DNA of 64,000 nt from Acanthamoeba sp. SK_2022b (GCA_027943245.1 JANDJZ010000048.1:121507-185506); one strand, 5' to 3'. Shown: positions 1-11,668, numbered from the stretch's first letter. Program-made: numbers and translations. The notes: a model not told the origin generated them from the sequence alone.

Positions 1-1838
1 ACGACGGCGTCAAGAGCGACGGGTGGCCGTACTGCGGCAGGGCAGACGACGCCTGCCCGAGCTCCATGGGCGTCGAGTAGAGGGAGAAGTCGGCCGAGCA
101 GTAGCTGAAGCCCGCGAAATCGTCCTCGCCGGTCTCGGCCGGCGTCGTCTGAACGTTCGAGGGGAGGCGCGCCTCCTGGGTCCCGAGGATGCGGGTGCCC
201 CAGCCGAGCCGTTGGACGTCGAGCGCCGATTCGTCGTATCGGTTGGGCGTCGGCTGCTGCTCGAGCCGGTGGATGTGGCGCACGGCGCCCGTTGTTGGTC
301 GGCCAGGCTGCTCTCGAAGGGGGGAGGCCGGGCCATCGTGCCGGGACTCTCGGCGCGCGTTGCAGGAGGGGGAGGGCGACGGGGCCACGACCTCCTCGTT
401 CCAGCAAGGGAGGTGGGCCGTGTTTTGCCGGTACTCGCGCATGAGGCGCTTGCGGTCGCCCCACGACGTGTTGGGCAGGAGATGGAGGCTCCACATGCAC
501 CGTCGGTACATGTCGGAATCGAAAGCCTGCCCAAATACATGAATAATTCAATTAGACGATAAATGAATTATTAAAGTAAATTAAATTAAATTAAATTAAA
601 ACAAACAAAACGTCTTAACGCCAAGCACGCACCTTTAGCTGGTTGAATATGCACAGCGCAGTCATGTTGTAGTAGGCCGCACGTTGTAGGTCCCCGAACC
701 CAAATGCCAGATATCTGGTGCATCGGTACCAGCGCACGTCAACGTGCAATCACGCCAAACAATCCAAGCACAGTTTCAACAGAGAAGGAGAGAGAGAGAG
801 AGAGGTGTACTGGAGGGCGATGAGAGTTTCGGCGACTCGGATGTCGCAGGTGTCAAAGAGCAGGGCCAGGTGGGAGCGTGCCTGCTCGTAGAGGCTGAGA
901 GCCACCTCGTTGGCGCCGCAGGCCTGGGCGCCCAGCGCGAGGGCGGTGAAGACGGCCAGGGCGAGCACGCGGTTGTCCTTGAGCGCGCCGTCGTCGCCGT
1001 TGTCCTCGCTCCACTCGTCCTCGCCGGCGATGAGGGTGCCCTTGTCGATGACCAGTCGGACGGTGGTGTCGTCCCACGAGGCCGGGTGGAGCGGCTTGAA
1101 GGGCCACACGTGCGTGGCAAACACTTCTGCGAACCGGCCGCATAGGTGGGCGTAGCGCATCGCGCGCTCGGCCCGCATGGGCGTGAGCGTTGCCATGGCA
1201 GCAACCGCGGCCACGGCCTTGGCCGCTTCGGCGGCGCGCTGAGCCGAGGTGGCCACCACCGCCTCTGTCGCCCTCTCCCTCGTCGTCGCCTGTTGGCTGT
1301 CGCTGTGGCCACGTGGCCGCTTCTTGTGGGCCTGGCTTGGCTTTGATGCTTGGGGGAGGAGCGTGATAGGCGCGGGCGGAGGCAAAGAAGGCATGGTAGT
1401 GGTGGTTGCAACGTTGTGCCTCAGCCGTCGCCTGAGCTCTGCGCGTACTCGGTGGTTGCTCGATGAATCGTCGCCCTCCGATCCGTCTTCCTCACGGTTC
1501 TGGGCGCCGTCGTGGGCCCAGGTTGCATCATCTTGCGGAAGGCCCGACCCCACCGGATGTATACGCAGGAACTCGAGCTCGGCTGTACCGTCCTTCTTTC
1601 CCTGCTTGTTCAGAGCCTGCTTCGCAGCTTGTAGCTGCTTCGCCCTCTGCTCCTCTCTCTTGCGGCGCACAAAGAATGGGATCTTGAAATCGTGCAGACA
1701 GGTCGCCGGCACCGATTTGGCGAGCAAGTTGGCATTTCTCGTCGCCTTTGGTCGTTGTGGTCCGTCTCCCTCGGGGGGCTCTCCCTTCTTCCCGTTCGGT
1801 TTGTGTTCTTCCATTCCAAGGGCGGGATCCTCCATCAT
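1..1838 (-). CDS. Fungal-type transcription-factor-like (MHR) protein, copy 1, 3' end outside window
   Basis: The sequence reads leftward from an ATG at 1838 and leaves the window at base 1, so the C-terminus is missing. The first exon encodes a basic N-terminus, a short motif LEFLRIHPVGSGL, a low-complexity linker, and then a helical region with WPFKPLHPASWDDTTVRLVI and ALALGAQACGANEVALSLY. An intron lies at roughly 727-832. The next exon continues with YLAFGFGDLQRAAYYNM. A third exon (about 536 leftward) starts QAFDSDMYRRCMWSLHLLP and becomes low-complexity. The order of helices resembles the middle homology region of fungal zinc-cluster regulators, but no Zn2Cys6 cluster is visible. The gene is clearly paralogous to the next one (2071-5393), block by block. 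The regulatory role is inferred from the fold-like similarity only; DNA binding is not shown. Confidence 0.55.
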
Positions 1839-2070
1839 TTCTCATCAATGAGCTGCAGGAGCCTCCTTTCTAGGAACGGGTAACGTTGGTCTACAAGCCC
1901 TAATCCCAACAGCACGCCTTGATAAGACAGAAAGGAGTTCTCCTGTACTAGGCCAAAAAAAGGAGAAGCACAGGGAGGCCGAGAAGACACGTGATGCTTT
2001 GACCAGACGTGGCTGGTGCTGAGGCGACCGTCTGACCGGTCATTTGTTCTCCTTGACACCCCCCCAAACA

Positions 2071-3242
2071 TCAGTCACGCTGTGTGTCGCTGGGATGGTT
2101 CCTGCGGCCTCCAACGCCCGGGTAGGGGCCGGCGGCGTGGTTGAGGCTCTCGGCACTGCGCAGCAGGCTCTCGAGCTCGGCGTCGAACGACACCGAGTAG
2201 TTGCTCGGGTCCAGCAGCGGCGATTCGGATGAGGACGAGAAGGAGGAAGACAACGACGAGGAGGAAGAGGGATGACCCTGCACCGGCAGATACTGCTGCG
2301 ACGCAGGCCGCTCCACTTGCGGCGAGTAGCCGGGCTGTGATGGTGGTGGTTGATGGGACTGTGGGAGTGGAGGCCGATGGGCGTGGCGGGGTTGGTAATA
2401 GAGTGGATCCTGGGCGGGTGGTCGATGGGCCGAAGATGGGAGGTAGTGGAGCTGCTGTATAGAGGAGGCGTTGCCATAGGGCATCGAGGCTGAAGAGGAG
2501 AGAGCAGTGGTGGTTGTCGTCGTCGTCGTGTCGGGCACGGTTGGCATCGCGTAGGGCGACACGAAGCTGGGCGCCGAGGCGGGTAGGAAGTGAGAAGGCT
2601 CAGAGGTCAACGCAGACGACGAGTTGTGCGGCCGCTGGGGCGGGACCTGCGACCAGCGGGACGGGGCATCTGGGAAGCAGGCGGCGGTGGCGGAGCCGTA
2701 GGGCGACGTCGCGGTTGATGGGAAAGCGACATCGCCTTGCACGAGCATTGGCGCTGACACTTGAGGTTGGAGGCGCTCGAACTCGCGGGCTGCCGTGGAA
2801 TCTTTGCCGGCGTCGTTCAGCGTGTGGTGCCACTGCTCGACCTCCCGCTTGAGTCGCAGCATCTCGTCGTCCTGGATGATCGATCGCCGCCGCGTCGCCG
2901 GCTGCTCCTCTTGCTTTCGCCGCTCGAGGAGCTTCAGCTGGTAGTAATCTCTGGTCTCGCGCCATGAGGGGTAGAGCTCGAAGAGCGGACGGAAGAGGTC
3001 GAGCTGGCCAGCAAGATGGTCGAGTTCGCCGAGGTAGAGCAGCACGTGCAGTATCTTGTTGCTGTAGGGCAGGTGTGTGCTGGAAATGTATCGAACTCTG
3101 CTCTCCACCTGCTTGCAGATGTTGGTGTACTTCTTGGCGCACTCGAGCGCCTTGATCGTATCGCCCCTGCCCCAGTACACTTCAGCCCGCATGCTGACGC
3201 AGCACAGCAGCGTCGTAAGCGTAAAACTCGCCGGCAGCGCTG

Positions 3243-3302
<60 letters not shown>

Positions 3303-5393
3303 AGAGACGCACAGGGCAGTCAGGTCAGTGTTCTACGCACATGTGTGGGAGTGCGAGTGCGTACTGTCTTGGAGGATGGAGGTCTCGAGGGTGGCAAACT
3401 GAGTGTTGAGAAAGCCGAGAGCGGTCTCGGCGTCGTGGGACGGCGGCTCGGAGGGCTTGGCACGGGTGCCATCGTGCCCGCCGGGCATACCCAGGCCGCC
3501 GGCCATGCGCATCGGATAGGACAGGCGGCCCTCCAGCACGCGGGCGGCCATCTCCCGCTGGACCGAGTCGGGATGCCGAATGCCGCTCATCACCTGGCCG
3601 ACCTCGTCGAGCGCCTTGCCCCGAATGCCCGTGCCCGACCGGTCCAGCGCGATGAGGGCCCGCACAAAGAGACGGAGCACCATCTCGATGCTCGAGAAGT
3701 TGTTGTAGTTCGATTTCTTCACCAGCGAGGCGTGGTAGGTGTTGCCCCGGGCTCGCTGGCCCGTATCCGCGATCTCCATGCCCACCGCGCCGTCACTCCG
3801 CCCTTCGTCGCTGTCTCCGTGCTCGTTGCTATATACAATGGAGTAGATGCGAGTGTTGTCGAAGGCGGATGGGCCCGTCGCGTATTTACAGTATTCGGAG
3901 AGCCACCGCTTTCGCTCGAGCGGCGACGTGGAGGGCAGGAAGTAGAGGTCGGCCAGGCACCGGGTGTAGACGTCAGAGCTGTAGGCGCCGAGCTGCCTGC
4001 AGATGCTCATCGCCATCGTCATGAAGTAGCACGCCTTGGGGGGCCAATGCAGGAGGAAGGGAGTGGCTGTCAGCACGACGTAACGTAAAATCAGAGCCAC
4101 CAAGGCCACGAGGAACGAGAAAGGACGAGCCTGGGCCTCACCTGGTCCACGTCCCCCAGGGCAAAGGCAAAGTATCGCATCCCGACCAGTGCCTCCGCCA
4201 CGTTGTAGTCACTCGTGTCAAACATGTTGCCCACCTCGGCCCTCGCCAGCTGGTAGTAGTGCCTCGCCCTCTCTTCGTTGCCCGTTATCAACGAGCCTGC
4301 ACTCACCTCGCCGTCAGTGCGCGTCGGACAGGACACAGCGGTAGAGTTCTCGGGGGCTGAAACGTGTACCCAGCGCCAGTGCGGTGTGCACATTGAGGGA
4401 CAGGGCGTTGGCTTCGGCTTCCCAGTTGGAAGGCCCGTAGAGGACCAGTCGCACGTTGTCCTCGTACACGGCCGAGGGGTGAAGCGGAGAGAATGCCCAC
4501 GCCTGGCACACGGCGGAGAGGCAGCCGGCGACCAATATCAGTTGTTGCTGTACACAGGCATGCGTGCGCACAGCAGCATGATAGTCGAGACATCGTGGAG
4601 TCGTGGGCGGGTACGTTTTGCTGGAACTCCTCCAGCATGTGACGTGTGATGGACCAGTGCATCAGGTGAGGATCCTGGCGCCCCACCCGCACGAGCGTTC
4701 TCCGAGACGCCGGCGACGAGACCAGAGCACTGTCATCTGCCTCCTGTTCGTGTGCACACACGCGAGATAAGGCTCCAACGGAATCACGCTAGCTATCTCC
4801 ATCACAGCGCGCAAAGGGAAGCCCAGGATGGGTACCTCGGACTCAGCTTGACCCTTGGAGCGGAGCGTTTGCCGCTGTCGCTCCTCCTGCAGGCTCTTGC
4901 TCTGGTCGTGCAGTGCCACCAGTTGGGCCAGCAGCCTCTCGCGCCTCCTCTCCTTCTCTCGCTTCTCCTGTATGCGTCGCTCGTACCTGGTCAAGTTTGG
5001 CTCTAATTTGTTCATTAATCGAACTGGCTCGAAGATCTGTTCTCCTTTGAGCTTGTGAAGCTTTTCGCCCAGACCAGTCCCGAGCGGATGTAGCTCGAAC
5101 ATCTGGGACAGTGGCAAGAAGGTCTCCTCCTCCTCCTGGGCGTCGCGCTCCTCTGCGGGCGTCAGGCGTCGCGCCTCCTCGAGGAGTTCCTCGAACACGA
5201 CCGCTCCACCGCCTCCCTCGTCGTCTTCCGATCGTAATCGCCTCTTGTTCTTCCGTGCATCTTCATTTGCTGCTCCATCCGTGACGTTCTCTGGGCTCAA
5301 TTTCCACGAGAAAAATAGCGATTGATCGTCCTTCGTTGTGCCGCGCTCTCTCTTCCGCGTCACCGCTGTGGCTGTAGTGGTGTTGGGGTTCAT
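2071..5393 (-). CDS. Fungal-type transcription-factor-like (MHR) protein, copy 2
   Basis: The first exon starts at ATG 5393 and carries a Lys/Arg/Glu-rich N-terminus, the motif LSQMFELHPLGTGL, and a coiled-coil-like RYERRIQEKREKERRRERLL. Later exons give WAFSPLHPSAVYEDNVRLVL, ALALGTRF, ARHYYQLARAEVGNMFDTSD, ACYFMTMAMSICRQLGAYSS and VYTRCLADLYFLPST, all matching the order of blocks in the neighbouring copy. The last exon (about 3192-2071) starts with a TPR-like helix pair (KALECAKKYTNICKQVESRV), has a predicted coiled coil near REVEQWHHTL, and ends in a long Ser/Pro/His/Tyr-rich low-complexity tail typical of transcription regulators. One intron holds a (CA)n(GA)n tract at 3245-3302. Family assignment is by overall helix pattern, with no zinc cluster seen. 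Exact splice sites in the middle are not all fixed. Confidence 0.55.
3245..3302. repeat. (CA)n followed by (GA)n microsatellite in an intron
   Basis: There are 17 CA dinucleotides followed directly by about 12 GA dinucleotides. The tract lies between two exons of the second MHR-like gene. Confidence 0.95.
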
Positions 5394-5812
5394 CTAAAAA
5401 GGACCTAACCTGTGTAAAGTGAGGGATGGGGCAAGGTCCAACGCAAAGGCGCACGTACCTACTCTGGGTGGTATGACTGCCCACCGCGCACAGATGCCGC
5501 AATCTGTTCAGCCTCAGGCCAGGCCGTGTGCCCGAAGTGCCCAGCCACTTCACCAAGGACCGCTATGAGCTGCCGTGCTCAGGTGCGTGGTGACTATCTC
5601 GGCAGCAGCCGGTCCTTGCACGTGCTGAGAATGTGAGAACAGCTGCGACCTTCTTCTGTTCGGCCAACGAGCAAAAGCCGCTGACGAAGAGTGGCAGGGC
5701 ACATGAGCAGCTCTTTCAGCGCATCACCTTCCTAAACCTGAAGAACACCTCGCACTTGGCCGAGAAATGCCTGGAGCGTTCGTGGAAAGCGATTTGAAAG
5801 AGAGATGTGACC
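5394..5812. other. Intergenic stretch with a possible gene remnant
   Basis: About 420 bases lie between two minus-strand genes. A plus-strand frame near 5700-5800 reads LFQRITFLNLKNTSHLAEKC before a stop at about 5796-5798, which looks protein-like (LRR/F-box style). Upstream it is interrupted by a stop near 5590 and has no clear start. It may be a decayed fragment or chance. No other element is visible. Confidence 0.3.
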
Positions 5813-6783
5813 TCAGGTATTGGGGCGTCGAACGCACAGAGAGTAGCTGTTTCGCGCGACCACAAACTCGGGCGGAAAGCAGGCCGCCAGGCGGGGGAGG
5901 GCGTCGTAGCCCAGGTTGGCGTACACTAACAACTGCACGCAACTCCACTCGGAGCGGACGGGCGGGTGTCGGTTGTGAAAGGAGTAGTACTGTTCGAACA
6001 GAGACACTAACGTTCGTGCCAGTCAGTCGATCCACTCTATTTAGTGGGTGAGATCGGTCGGTCGGCGTACCCGTGTAGTCCGTCCAGAGGTAGAATCGGA
6101 GAGTGAGCTTGTCCAGCCGCGTTAGGCGCAGCATGCACTCGAATCCCTCCACCGGATAGCCACCTTCACTTCCAGCGACAGCCGGCGAGTGCGAGGGCGC
6201 ATGCTCCGCCTCGAAGCTGCGGGCGGTGAGATCCAGCTTGCGGAGGTGAGGGCAGTGGCGACCGATGCTCGTGAAGGTGACCCGCGAGATGTACAGGCCG
6301 CAATGAACCACGAGGCTCTCCAGTTGCTCGCCGCGGCGCATGAGAAACTCCACCAGCGCCTCCTCTGCCCGCGCACACAGCACTATCAGCGGCCAGCCCA
6401 ATCCATCGCGTAGGGCGAGCGTGGCCCGTACCGGAAAACGCCCCCGTAATGCGTAAGCTCCGTAGGTGCTCGCACGCCGTGAGGTCCTTCAGGAGCTGGG
6501 TCCCATTGCCGCTGCCAAAGTGCGTCCCGAACTTGACGAGGTGCGGGAATCGCAGAAAGGGATTGGGAGCCGACTTGGCACGAGAGTAGTTCATATGAGG
6601 CACCACGAGCGCGTGTAGGTCGGTAATGGGAGGCGCGGGCGCCAGCAGGTGCTCAGCCCAGTTGTAGGAGCCGGGCGAGTTGAGGTTCAGCTGGGTGAGG
6701 CTCGAGAAAGACAGCAGCATGTCCTCCACGGACTTGCTTGGCCCACTCGAGCTCAGCATGGAAATCAAGTCCAGGCTGAGTTT

Positions 6784-6847
<64 letters not shown>

Positions 6848-7856
6848 TTGAGTTTGGATCAGGACGTTGGTGTGTGAGAGAGAGAGAGAGAGCGCTTGTG
6901 CATCCATCTATGAATGGGGAGGGGCTGGGCACCGCTTGAGGTTGGGCAGAGACAGGGCGACTTCTTGGAGAAGCAACGGACCTGTCCAGGGAAAGGAAAG
7001 CGAAGTCAAGCACGGGACGATGGGCAGGACGCGCGGTAGCCACGACCCGACGTCCCAGCCCGTGGTCTTGAGTGTGTGCAGACGCTCGTTGACTCGATTC
7101 CACTTGCGTTCGCGTGGGGGCTTGGTCTCTGGCGCGTCGGCCAACTCTGTGTCAGTTTCGTCAACACGCTCGATGCTGGTGTGCTGCAGCCGCAGCTCTT
7201 CGAGGTGGTCGAGTCGCGCGCACGCGCCAATGATGAAGTCCTCGGGAACCGCGCAGGAATGGAGGGCCAGGCGCGACAGGGGAGTACAGTGGAGCTCGAG
7301 GGCGGAGAGGAGGCACATCTGCAGATCCAGACCATCGAGTGTGAGTTCGACGAGCGATGAGAAGGGGAAGCTGTCGATGAACGGAGGCACGCCAGGTTTG
7401 ATCGTCAATGCGGAGCTGCTTCGCAGCGTGAGGTGCGTGATGGAGTGGTTCCAACGAGACGGTCCGTCATCTATATGGTAGTCGTCGTCGAATTCGTCAG
7501 AACTATCAAAGATAGCCTCGAACGGTTGCATCGAGTCCGTTACGTCGTACAATGAGAGCCGCTTCACACGGTCTGCCTGCCACACAACTGGATTGAGAAC
7601 CAGCGGCAATACCAAGAAGAGGGCTGACATGCACAACACTCGACGAGTGTAGCGATCGACGTACTGGAGAGAGGCCCGTCTGCAGGCTGCCCACGGCACA
7701 TAGCATCAGTGTGCTGATCGAGGACAGGTTCAAGTGGAGAGAGGCGGGCCGTAGAACAGCGAGGAGGCCAAGGGTGTCGGGTGAGGTACGCCACGCGTCC
7801 CACGCCACTGCAGCATCATATAACTCCTCCTGCAGTTCTCTTGACAGCAGGGCCAA
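5813..7856 (-). CDS. Leucine-rich-repeat (F-box-like) protein
   Basis: The protein consists of loosely spaced leucine-rich repeats: VKRLSLYDVTDS, SITHLTLRSSSALTIKPG, LVELTLDGLDLQMCLLSALE, LSRLALHSCAVPEDFI, LEELRLQHTSIERVD, LTQLNLNSPGSYNW, HLRKLDLTARSFEAEH and LDKLTLRFYLWTDYTG. The final exon ends at the TGA at 5813-5815 after LCVRRPNT. One intron is well defined: GTACGT...GTGGCAG at 7577-7664 joins phase-0 exons (LQTGLSP to ADRVKRL). Another intron contains the (GT)n tract at 6787-6844. This arrangement is usual for F-box/LRR substrate adaptors of SCF ubiquitin ligases. However, no convincing F-box is visible at the chosen start (ATG 7856), and the true 5' end may lie upstream, up to about 8047. 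The function is therefore inferred. Confidence 0.55.
6787..6844. repeat. (GT)n microsatellite in an intron
   Basis: About 29 uninterrupted GT units lie in an intron of the LRR gene. A short (GA)n run follows at about 6878-6892. Confidence 0.95.
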
Positions 7857-9022
7857 CTAGTGACACCCGTCATGCACGGCGTGAGCACAAGGACAAAGAT
7901 GTGCAACAGATTATGCACCGGGGTTGGCATGCGCACGTTCGAGGCGGAGAGAGGCTTCTCAGCGAGGTTGGGCGAAGGCAGCAACCCCAGCATCCTGCAC
8001 ATACACTCTAAGCACAACCACTTGAGGGAGCATACCAGCGGCGCCATCGTTTGTATTTAAAATATGTTTAAAAAAAAAAGACATTAACTTCTTTATTTTC
8101 AGTGTTCTGCTTCTCTTTATTGGCCTAGGCGGTTACAACGCGTGTATGAGCCTTGAGTCGGTTGTTTGAAGAACAGGTAGTAGACACGGTACCACAGTTG
8201 GTCACTGACGAGTCAGGTACCAACCTCACTGAGAGACACGCCACCTACCTCCAAGGCTCACAGCAAGGAGAAGATGACAAAGATGGCAATGGTCTTCATC
8301 CTCCTGTAGATCATGATCTGTTGGTACCACACTTGCCTCAGCCATCCCATCTTTGATGTGCCTCCCTCCCTTCATCCACAATGTCAACTGGGCCTGGGTT
8401 TGGTGGGATGAAGGTCTTAAGCAGCCTGGTGGAGGATGAAGGGCATGAAGGTCTGCTACATCTCAGTCAGCCACAGACTTCATTAAGTACATGTCATGAT
8501 CTCAGCTCAACCTGTCAGAGAAGAGAGGCCACAGAAGGTCAGTCTCTGTCCTCCTGATGATACCAGGTGCACACCAGATGCACCACTCTTTCACACCACA
8601 GTTCCAGGGCTCAGGCAACTACAAGACCAATGTAGCATATCTACAGGACGCTGCTAAGAAGGAGTTCTGCTCAAAGTACTGCCCTTTTGGTGTGATGCCC
8701 ACCCTCATCCAGATGGCCATGGTAGACAAGCTAAGCTCGACCTGCCAACACAGGAGGCCACAAAAGGCCAGCCTCTGAAGAGCAGAGCTCCACCTCAATG
8801 ATACAAGTAGTGCCACAGCAAACATTCTTCATCTACCTCAGGTACCTCTTGTTTCAGCACTACTTGCAACATGGCCTGACCACAATCACAATTCTCCACA
8901 GCATACATTGTGTTTTTGATTGTGCACAATTCCTGCACAAACCAGCCAGGAAAGCCTGCGCCTGCCTGTGCTTATCTTCACCCACCTACTGAACTGCACA
9001 AACCACTACTACCAACAAAGCA
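7857..9022. other. Intergenic region; CpG-depleted from about 8230, with a diverged direct repeat
   Basis: An A/T-rich patch at 8055-8100 precedes a segment that almost lacks CpG. Short frames exist (for example 8557-8778 on plus), but none resembles a known protein and several are closed by stops. Blocks at 8504-8575 and 8734-8818 are imperfect direct copies sharing AGCTC-ACCTG, AGGCCACA-AAGG-CAG and CTCTG. The stretch is best read as a decaying insert upstream of the glycoprotein frame. Confidence 0.5.
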
Positions 9023-9960
9023 ATGGCTTCCAAGTCCAGCAACATGATGCTGGCTCTCGTGCTGCTCCTAGTTCTCTCCCTCATGTGCCCCAACATGGCA
9101 ACTCTTCCTCTAGTCCACAAGGTCAACACAGATGGTAACACCCAACCTACCTACCACAAGGTGGTCTTGGCTGCTGTGATCTTTGGCATGTCAAGCCTTG
9201 TGGGCACCAGGCTCTTGGACATCTTCAGACCTGCTTCAATGCTGGAGACCACCTGGCCCACCAGTTGCAACCCAGTCGCCAACATAACAGCTTCCATTAA
9301 TGGAACAGAGTTGTCCTCAACTCTCTCCAACTTGATGTCAAGCTCCTCCCCTGAGTTGACTTTGTCTACCTGGCCCATGAGCACCAACTTCTTCCCTTCA
9401 TTGACCATCTCCTTCCATTTGGAGGCCTCCACCTTGGACAACATGACCTGTCCCTTTAATTCAACATACAACTCCCACTCACCTACTTCAACCTCAACTT
9501 TAAACTCAACATACAACTACTCCAACTCCACAACTTCACCTTCAAACACCTGCCCTTTGTCAGCTCACTATAATCTTCCACCTTGGCCACCATGACCTGC
9601 CCTTGGGACCCAACCTTCTACTCAAACTCTACATCATTGAAGACCCCAACCATCACCCCCTATTCCTCAAAGCCCAAGGCAGATTGGGCCTCCACTGGGA
9701 CTCTACTGCGCCCTTTGAGAACACGTCTCTTGCATCTGCAGAGCTCCTATTGGGGATCGCCCCTCCCAAGGCCTCTGTGGAGGGCAGCCTTCTCTGCAAG
9801 TTATGAGCTTGTGGAGAACCTCATCTACCAGCTGGTCCTCTTCATCTGGCTGAGCGTCCATGTTTCAATCATGGTGTCAGTGCTCTTCTACTATCTCCTC
9901 TGCTGGGCCATCGATGCGGCCATACTGCGCAAGCAACTACACCTCAAAGCCAAGGAGAAG
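8230..9960. other. CpG-depleted island 1
   Basis: Counting by eye gives roughly ten CpG dinucleotides in about 1.6 kb, whereas flanking genes have several per 60 bases. TG and CA are common, as left by deamination of methylated cytosine. The low-CpG zone ends abruptly in the last exon-like part of the glycoprotein frame at about 9900-9960. Confidence 0.8.
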
Positions 9961-10071
9961 CAGCGCCTTCTGGAGGAGGAGCGCGCTAGGTGCCGCTGCC
10001 GTTATCGAAATGCGACTAGTCATGGAGGTATGACCAAGACGCAGCATACTACATCACAACAAGGTGGCTAA
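9023..10071 (+). pseudogene. Membrane glycoprotein gene broken by a frame change (two overlapping frames)
   Basis: Frame 1 (9023-9595) starts with a signal peptide (MASKSSNMMLALVLLLVLSL) and a Ser/Thr/Asn-rich ectodomain with many N-x-S/T sequons. Frame 2 (first ATG at 9592, to 10071) continues with N-x-S/T-rich sequence. It then has a hydrophobic segment (LIYQLVLFIWLSVHVSIMVS and on) and a basic, Cys/Arg-rich cytoplasmic tail (KAKEKQRLLEEERARCRCRY). The stop of frame 1 and the ATG of frame 2 overlap as ATGA. A repeat unit, STL-x-x-MTCP, occurs in frame 1 near 9430 and again in frame 2 near 9580, so the reading frame changed within what was one protein: signal peptide, ectodomain, membrane anchor, tail. 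An unrecognised intron or translational frameshift could also explain it. The protein family is not recognised. CpG is nearly absent until about 9900, unlike the flanking genes. Confidence 0.5.
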
Positions 10072-10089
10072 TGCTTTGCAAAGCATTAG
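10068..10089. other. Perfect 22-bp palindrome at the stop codon
   Basis: CTAATGCTTTG is followed immediately by its exact reverse complement. The stop codon TAA of the glycoprotein frame is inside the left arm. It could form an 8-9-bp stem with a tiny loop in RNA. Similar 3' hairpins mark transcript ends in giant amoebal viruses, which is noted as an analogy only. Confidence 0.75.
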
Positions 10090-10219
10090 AGCTGTGTGCT
10101 AGTGTAATGCATGGCGGCGGGATGAGAACTGCACCAACAGAGCGCCTTGGCCCAAGCAGCAGCAACCACAGCGGAACGCCACTTGCTTGGTAGTATAGAG
10201 GAGTTCCTCAAGTTTCCCT

Positions 10220-11604
10220 TTAGCAGAGCCGCGAGGCAACAGAGGTGTTGATTGCTACGTGCGTGTGGCACCATGGAGCGCTGGTGGCCGACGCGGGTCC
10301 GGCCGTGGTGGTGGTGGTGGTGGTGGCCTCCGTGACTGCTCGCGCAGAGATGTGGGGCGACACCGGTCCGTCCCACTCGACCGTGAACTTGGCCGCGGCC
10401 ATGCCGTACGGGATGGCCGCCTCCGTGTCGCCGGCCGTGTGCGCAAGCAGAGCCCACACCGTGCCGCCCACAAAGCAGTCGCCTGACAGACCACAGCAAC
10501 ACATTGCGGACGACGCGTGTCAGTTGGCGCTTTGTGCGTCAAGGAGCTCCGGCGCTCGCGAGGGATTGATTGGTACCAGCGCCGGTGACATGGACCACAG
10601 AGCGCGACGGGTCGGGGTGGAAGTGGTGAGCGCGGAGGCGGCCGTCTTCCTCGAACCGGAAGAGGACGGCCCCGTCGGGGCCCAAGGTCACCAGGACGTT
10701 CTTCACTCCCGCCAGAAGCAGCTTCGATGCGTTCTTGACGATGGTGCCCATGTCCCGCGCGGTGTCTGCCGGCCACACACCCGTTTGGCTGCGTGAGCGA
10801 CAAGGGCGCTGGCGGAGGAGTGGGGCATGCGTGTACCCATGGCCGAGCCGTCCAGCGCCGCCGCCATGGCGTTGAGCTCCTCGGCGTTCGGCGAGACGTA
10901 GGTCAGGTGGGAGACGACGCCGGCCTGGCTGGGCAGCAGGCTCTTGACAACGGACGTGGGCTCGAACCACACTGTTACGACGGGGCGCCCACGGTGAGGG
11001 AACGAAAGGCTGGCGCGCGGGGGAGGGTAGGCAGGGCACCATCGGTGTCGCTCGCGACGCACGTCGTGACGAGCGCTCGCATGGTGTCGACGGAGATGTT
11101 GCCGTCCACCACCACCATCGCCGCCTCCTCGATCTGCTTGCGGAACTTGAGCACCTGGATTGGGGGAGTGTGAGCGACCGAGTCTTGAGATCGGTGCCGC
11201 TCGTGAATCGGCGGGGGAGGAGAAGGGGGGGGCAACCTGCTGCGGCGTGATGGTCTTGAATATGTGCATGCCAGCCACGGCGTGCATAAGCTCGCCGTCG
11301 GTCTGCATGGTGGCCGAATAGATGCCGGTGCTTTCGCTGTCCGAGAAGGAGATGCCCTGGGTGGGCTGGGCATTGGGAGGGGGGGGGGGTCATCACCAGC
11401 AGTCAGCGCCATGGCACCCAAATTGGACAAGTGGCGTGACACGCGAGTTCCGAGTGTGGATGAATCGAACGTGTGACGCGTCGTACCATGCCCATCTTGT
11501 CGGCCCACTTGATGTAGGCGTGCCCGAGCTCATCGTTGCCCACGGAGGAGATGAGAAGAGGAGGCAGCGACAAACGGGTCATGCATTCCGCGATGTTCCT
11601 TTTG

Positions 11605-11668
<64 letters not shown>

